Under the pieces are notes generated by a model. The model saw only the letters and a program-made list of their open reading frames with translations, had not been told where the DNA came from and did not search any database. Source: Candidatus Cloacimonadota bacterium (GTDB taxonomy: Bacteria; Cloacimonadota; Cloacimonadia; Cloacimonadales; WRIO01). Taken from it: DNA of 7,789 bases. Below, one piece after another: positions 6,400 to 7,789 of the stretch; position 1 is the first letter of the stretch, and each line of letters starts with the position of its first letter. The stretch lies in NCBI GenBank assembly GCA_017998585.1, contig JAGOCT010000075.1:1-7789 (forward strand), written 5' to 3'. Both the position numbers and the translations under genes were made by a program.

Positions 6400-7789
6400 T
6401 TAACCTCCCCAGCGCGATATCAAAATATTCTTTCTGAAAGGATATTTCCCTTTGATTTGAAACTGCAGACATAACTGCAATATTTTTTAATTCATCAATC
6501 AGTTTTCTTAATGTCCTTGCATTGGCAAAATATCTGATTTGTCTTAATTTTTCAAAAATTGAAAGGAGAAAATCATCGTCCTCAAAGTTTAAAGAGTAAC
6601 AAGACTCCTTATTCATTTGTTGTTTAAATATCGCTAAAAGTTCTGATGCATTATAATCGGGGAAATCAATAAACTCAGTAAACCGTCCTTTTAACCCAGG
6701 GTCATAATCCCACAATCGTTGCATTTGTTGAGGATAACCTGCCAATATAATACAAATATCATTTCTATGATTTTCCATAAAAGGGACTAATGTATTAATT
6801 ACATTTGTGCCGTATGAAAAACCTGATTGTTGGGGGACAAGCTGATGGGCTTCATCAATAAAAAGAACACCACCCAGAGATGAATTGAGTAATTTTTGAA
6901 AATGTTCTTCAGTCCCTCCAACTGCACTTTTTATCAATTCTGAAGCTGAGTAATTCTTTATTACAGCACGATTAATAATTTTTAATCTGCATAATTCATG
7001 AGCAATCATATTTGCCACCATCGTTTTCCCTGTTCCTGGATTTCCAGTAAAAACAAAATGACCAGGGCTTAAGTTATTTTCAATTTTCTTTCGTCTGAAA
7101 TAAACCTTTAAAGTATCCTTGATGTCATCTAAACCAACTAAGTCATCTAATTGACCTTTAGTTCTGTCAACTTGCTTAAAAAAGTCCTGATTTTCAAAAT
7201 GTTCTGTTTTAAGCTTATCAGATTGTAATGACAGACATTTCGTTATTGCGTTATTAACAATATTAGTAATGACTCCGGCATTACCAAAATGATTATTCTT
7301 AGCAAACTTTGAGTGATTCAACAATACATGATAACAATAATTGTGAGTATTCTCAAAAACAAACGAATCAACAGGCTGATTTAGTTTATCCAGATGATAT
7401 CTCATTATTTCTGAAAGTTCCTCTTCATTGTAATCATTGATGTCCCACTGTTGAATCCTTCTGGCTCCGCCCTGATTATATGAGAGCATTTTGATGGTAT
7501 CTTCTTTATAACCAGCAAAAATAGTCATAAACTGTCCTTGGTATGCAGACATATGCCCAATCAACTGAGATAAGGCCTCAATACCGACGGTATCATTGTC
7601 TCCTGTTATTAGCGAATAAGCTTCATCAATAAACAAAACTCCACCTAATGCTTTTTCCACCAACTGTCTGGTTTTTATTCCTGTTTCACCCACATACTGA
7701 GAGACAAGATCAGCACGCGAAGATTCAATCAAATGCCCCTTTTCTAATATGCCTTCTTCTTTTAAAATGTTTGCTATCAATCTGGCAAT
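6392..7789 (-). CDS. Double-module CbbX/SpoVK-like AAA+ ATPase; N-terminus cut by window edge
   Basis: Predicted ATP-driven protein remodeller of the CbbX/SpoVK clade; 465 residues visible, numbered here from the first codon at the right edge. Module 1 lacks its Walker A (beyond the edge) but has a pore-loop-like QYVGET (31-36), Walker B GGVLFIDEAY (49-58) and an arginine-finger-like GARRI (108-112). Module 2 (from about 215) is complete: Walker A GNPGTGKT (249-256), Walker B GGVLFIDEAH (306-315), sensor-1 region ILAGY, PGLKGRF with the arginine finger Arg369, and sensor 2 NAR (423-425). Module 1 has NAG where sensor 2 NAR is expected, and module 2 has SAVGGT in place of the aromatic pore loop. 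The frame is open at the edge; TTG at 7780 is an internal Leu codon in IARLIAN, which in relatives follows Walker A, so it is not the start. No Rubisco genes are near, so a Rubisco activase role is unlikely. It is the first visible gene of the operon. The actual target is unknown. Confidence 0.93.
   Translation of the reverse strand: MARLIANILKEEGILEKGHLIESSRADLVSQYVGETGIKTRQLVEKALGGVLFIDEAYSLITGDNDTVGIEALSQLIGHMSAYQGQFMTIFAGYKEDTIKMLSYNQGGARRIQQWDINDYNEEELSEIMRYHLDKLNQPVDSFVFENTHNYCYHVLLNHSKFAKNNHFGNAGVITNIVNNAITKCLSLQSDKLKTEHFENQDFFKQVDRTKGQLDDLVGLDDIKDTLKVYFRRKKIENNLSPGHFVFTGNPGTGKTMVANMIAHELCRLKIINRAVIKNYSASELIKSAVGGTEEHFQKLLNSSLGGVLFIDEAHQLVPQQSGFSYGTNVINTLVPFMENHRNDICIILAGYPQQMQRLWDYDPGLKGRFTEFIDFPDYNASELLAIFKQQMNKESCYSLNFEDDDFLLSIFEKLRQIRYFANARTLRKLIDELKNIAVMSAVSNQREISFQKEYFDIALGRLNG
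6404..6410 (-). promoter_or_regulatory. Ribosome binding site of the coiled-coil gene, inside the AAA+ gene
   Basis: GGGGAGG on the minus strand, 4 bases before the ATG at 6399. It is encoded within the last codons of the AAA+ ATPase, whose stop (6392-6394) lies just past the next gene's start. This arrangement favours coupled, near-stoichiometric translation of the two proteins. Confidence 0.7.

Larger units (their letters stand above)
1..7789 (-). other. Probable single operon of six co-oriented phosphosignalling genes
   Basis: All six genes lie on the minus strand with junctions of -8, -11, +3, +16 and +2 bases, and each downstream gene has its own Shine-Dalgarno site. There is no space for an internal intergenic promoter or terminator, and no gene on the plus strand. 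The operon begins beyond the right edge and ends beyond the left edge. Co-transcription is inferred from spacing and shared theme, not shown. Confidence 0.8.

Noticed and set aside
7778..7780. TTG at 7780 as the start of the AAA+ ATPase
   Set aside because: The frame stays open to the right edge and the codons before it read Ile-Ala-Arg, continuing the helix that follows Walker A in CbbX-like proteins. TTG is therefore an internal Leu and the real start is outside the window.
6392..7789. Rubisco activase CbbX, sporulation SpoVK or T7SS EccA identity for the ATPase
   Set aside because: The sequence supports the shared AAA+ clade only. No Rubisco, sporulation or ESX/WXG100 genes are visible, so no specific symbol is justified.

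Overview
The window is one strand of dense, AT-rich coding DNA. Six consecutive genes are all read right to left (minus strand) with no non-coding gap longer than 16 bases, which points to a single operon. In transcription order they are: a double-module CbbX/SpoVK-like AAA+ ATPase (N-terminus cut by the right edge, 6392-7789), a 193-residue helical/coiled-coil protein (5818-6399), a PP2C-type phosphatase with a long N-terminal extension (4179-5828), a von Willebrand factor A (VWA) protein with an intact MIDAS metal site (2856-4175), a protein ending in an FHA phosphothreonine-binding domain (1838-2839), and a Hanks-type Ser/Thr kinase followed by what looks like a second, degenerate kinase domain (C-terminus cut by the left edge, 1-1835). 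The operon's promoter and terminator both lie outside the window.

The organism cannot be fixed from this sequence. The low G+C content (about one third by eye), A/T-ending codons and clear purine-rich Shine-Dalgarno sites (AAGGAG, GGGGAGG, AGAGGTG, TTGAGGT, GAAGGAT) fit a low-GC Gram-positive bacterium (Bacillota, Clostridia-like) best. There are no transposases, integrases, repeats, CRISPR arrays, tRNA or rRNA genes in view.

Together the genes look like a self-contained protein-phosphorylation module. The kinase would write phosphothreonine marks, the FHA protein read them, the PP2C enzyme erase them, and the VWA protein act as a metal-dependent docking platform. The AAA+ ATPase would then remodel a target or assembly, with the small coiled-coil protein as a possible adaptor. 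None of the proteins shows a convincing signal peptide or membrane span, so the module is probably cytoplasmic. The kinase/PP2C/VWA core recalls the 'TerY-P' triad described next to tellurite-resistance systems and, more loosely, the kinase/phosphatase/FHA switch of type VI secretion. No Ter, T6SS or T7SS genes are visible, and the combination with a double CbbX-like AAA+ protein and a kinase-pseudokinase tandem is the most noteworthy aspect. The target of the module is unknown and may be encoded outside the window.
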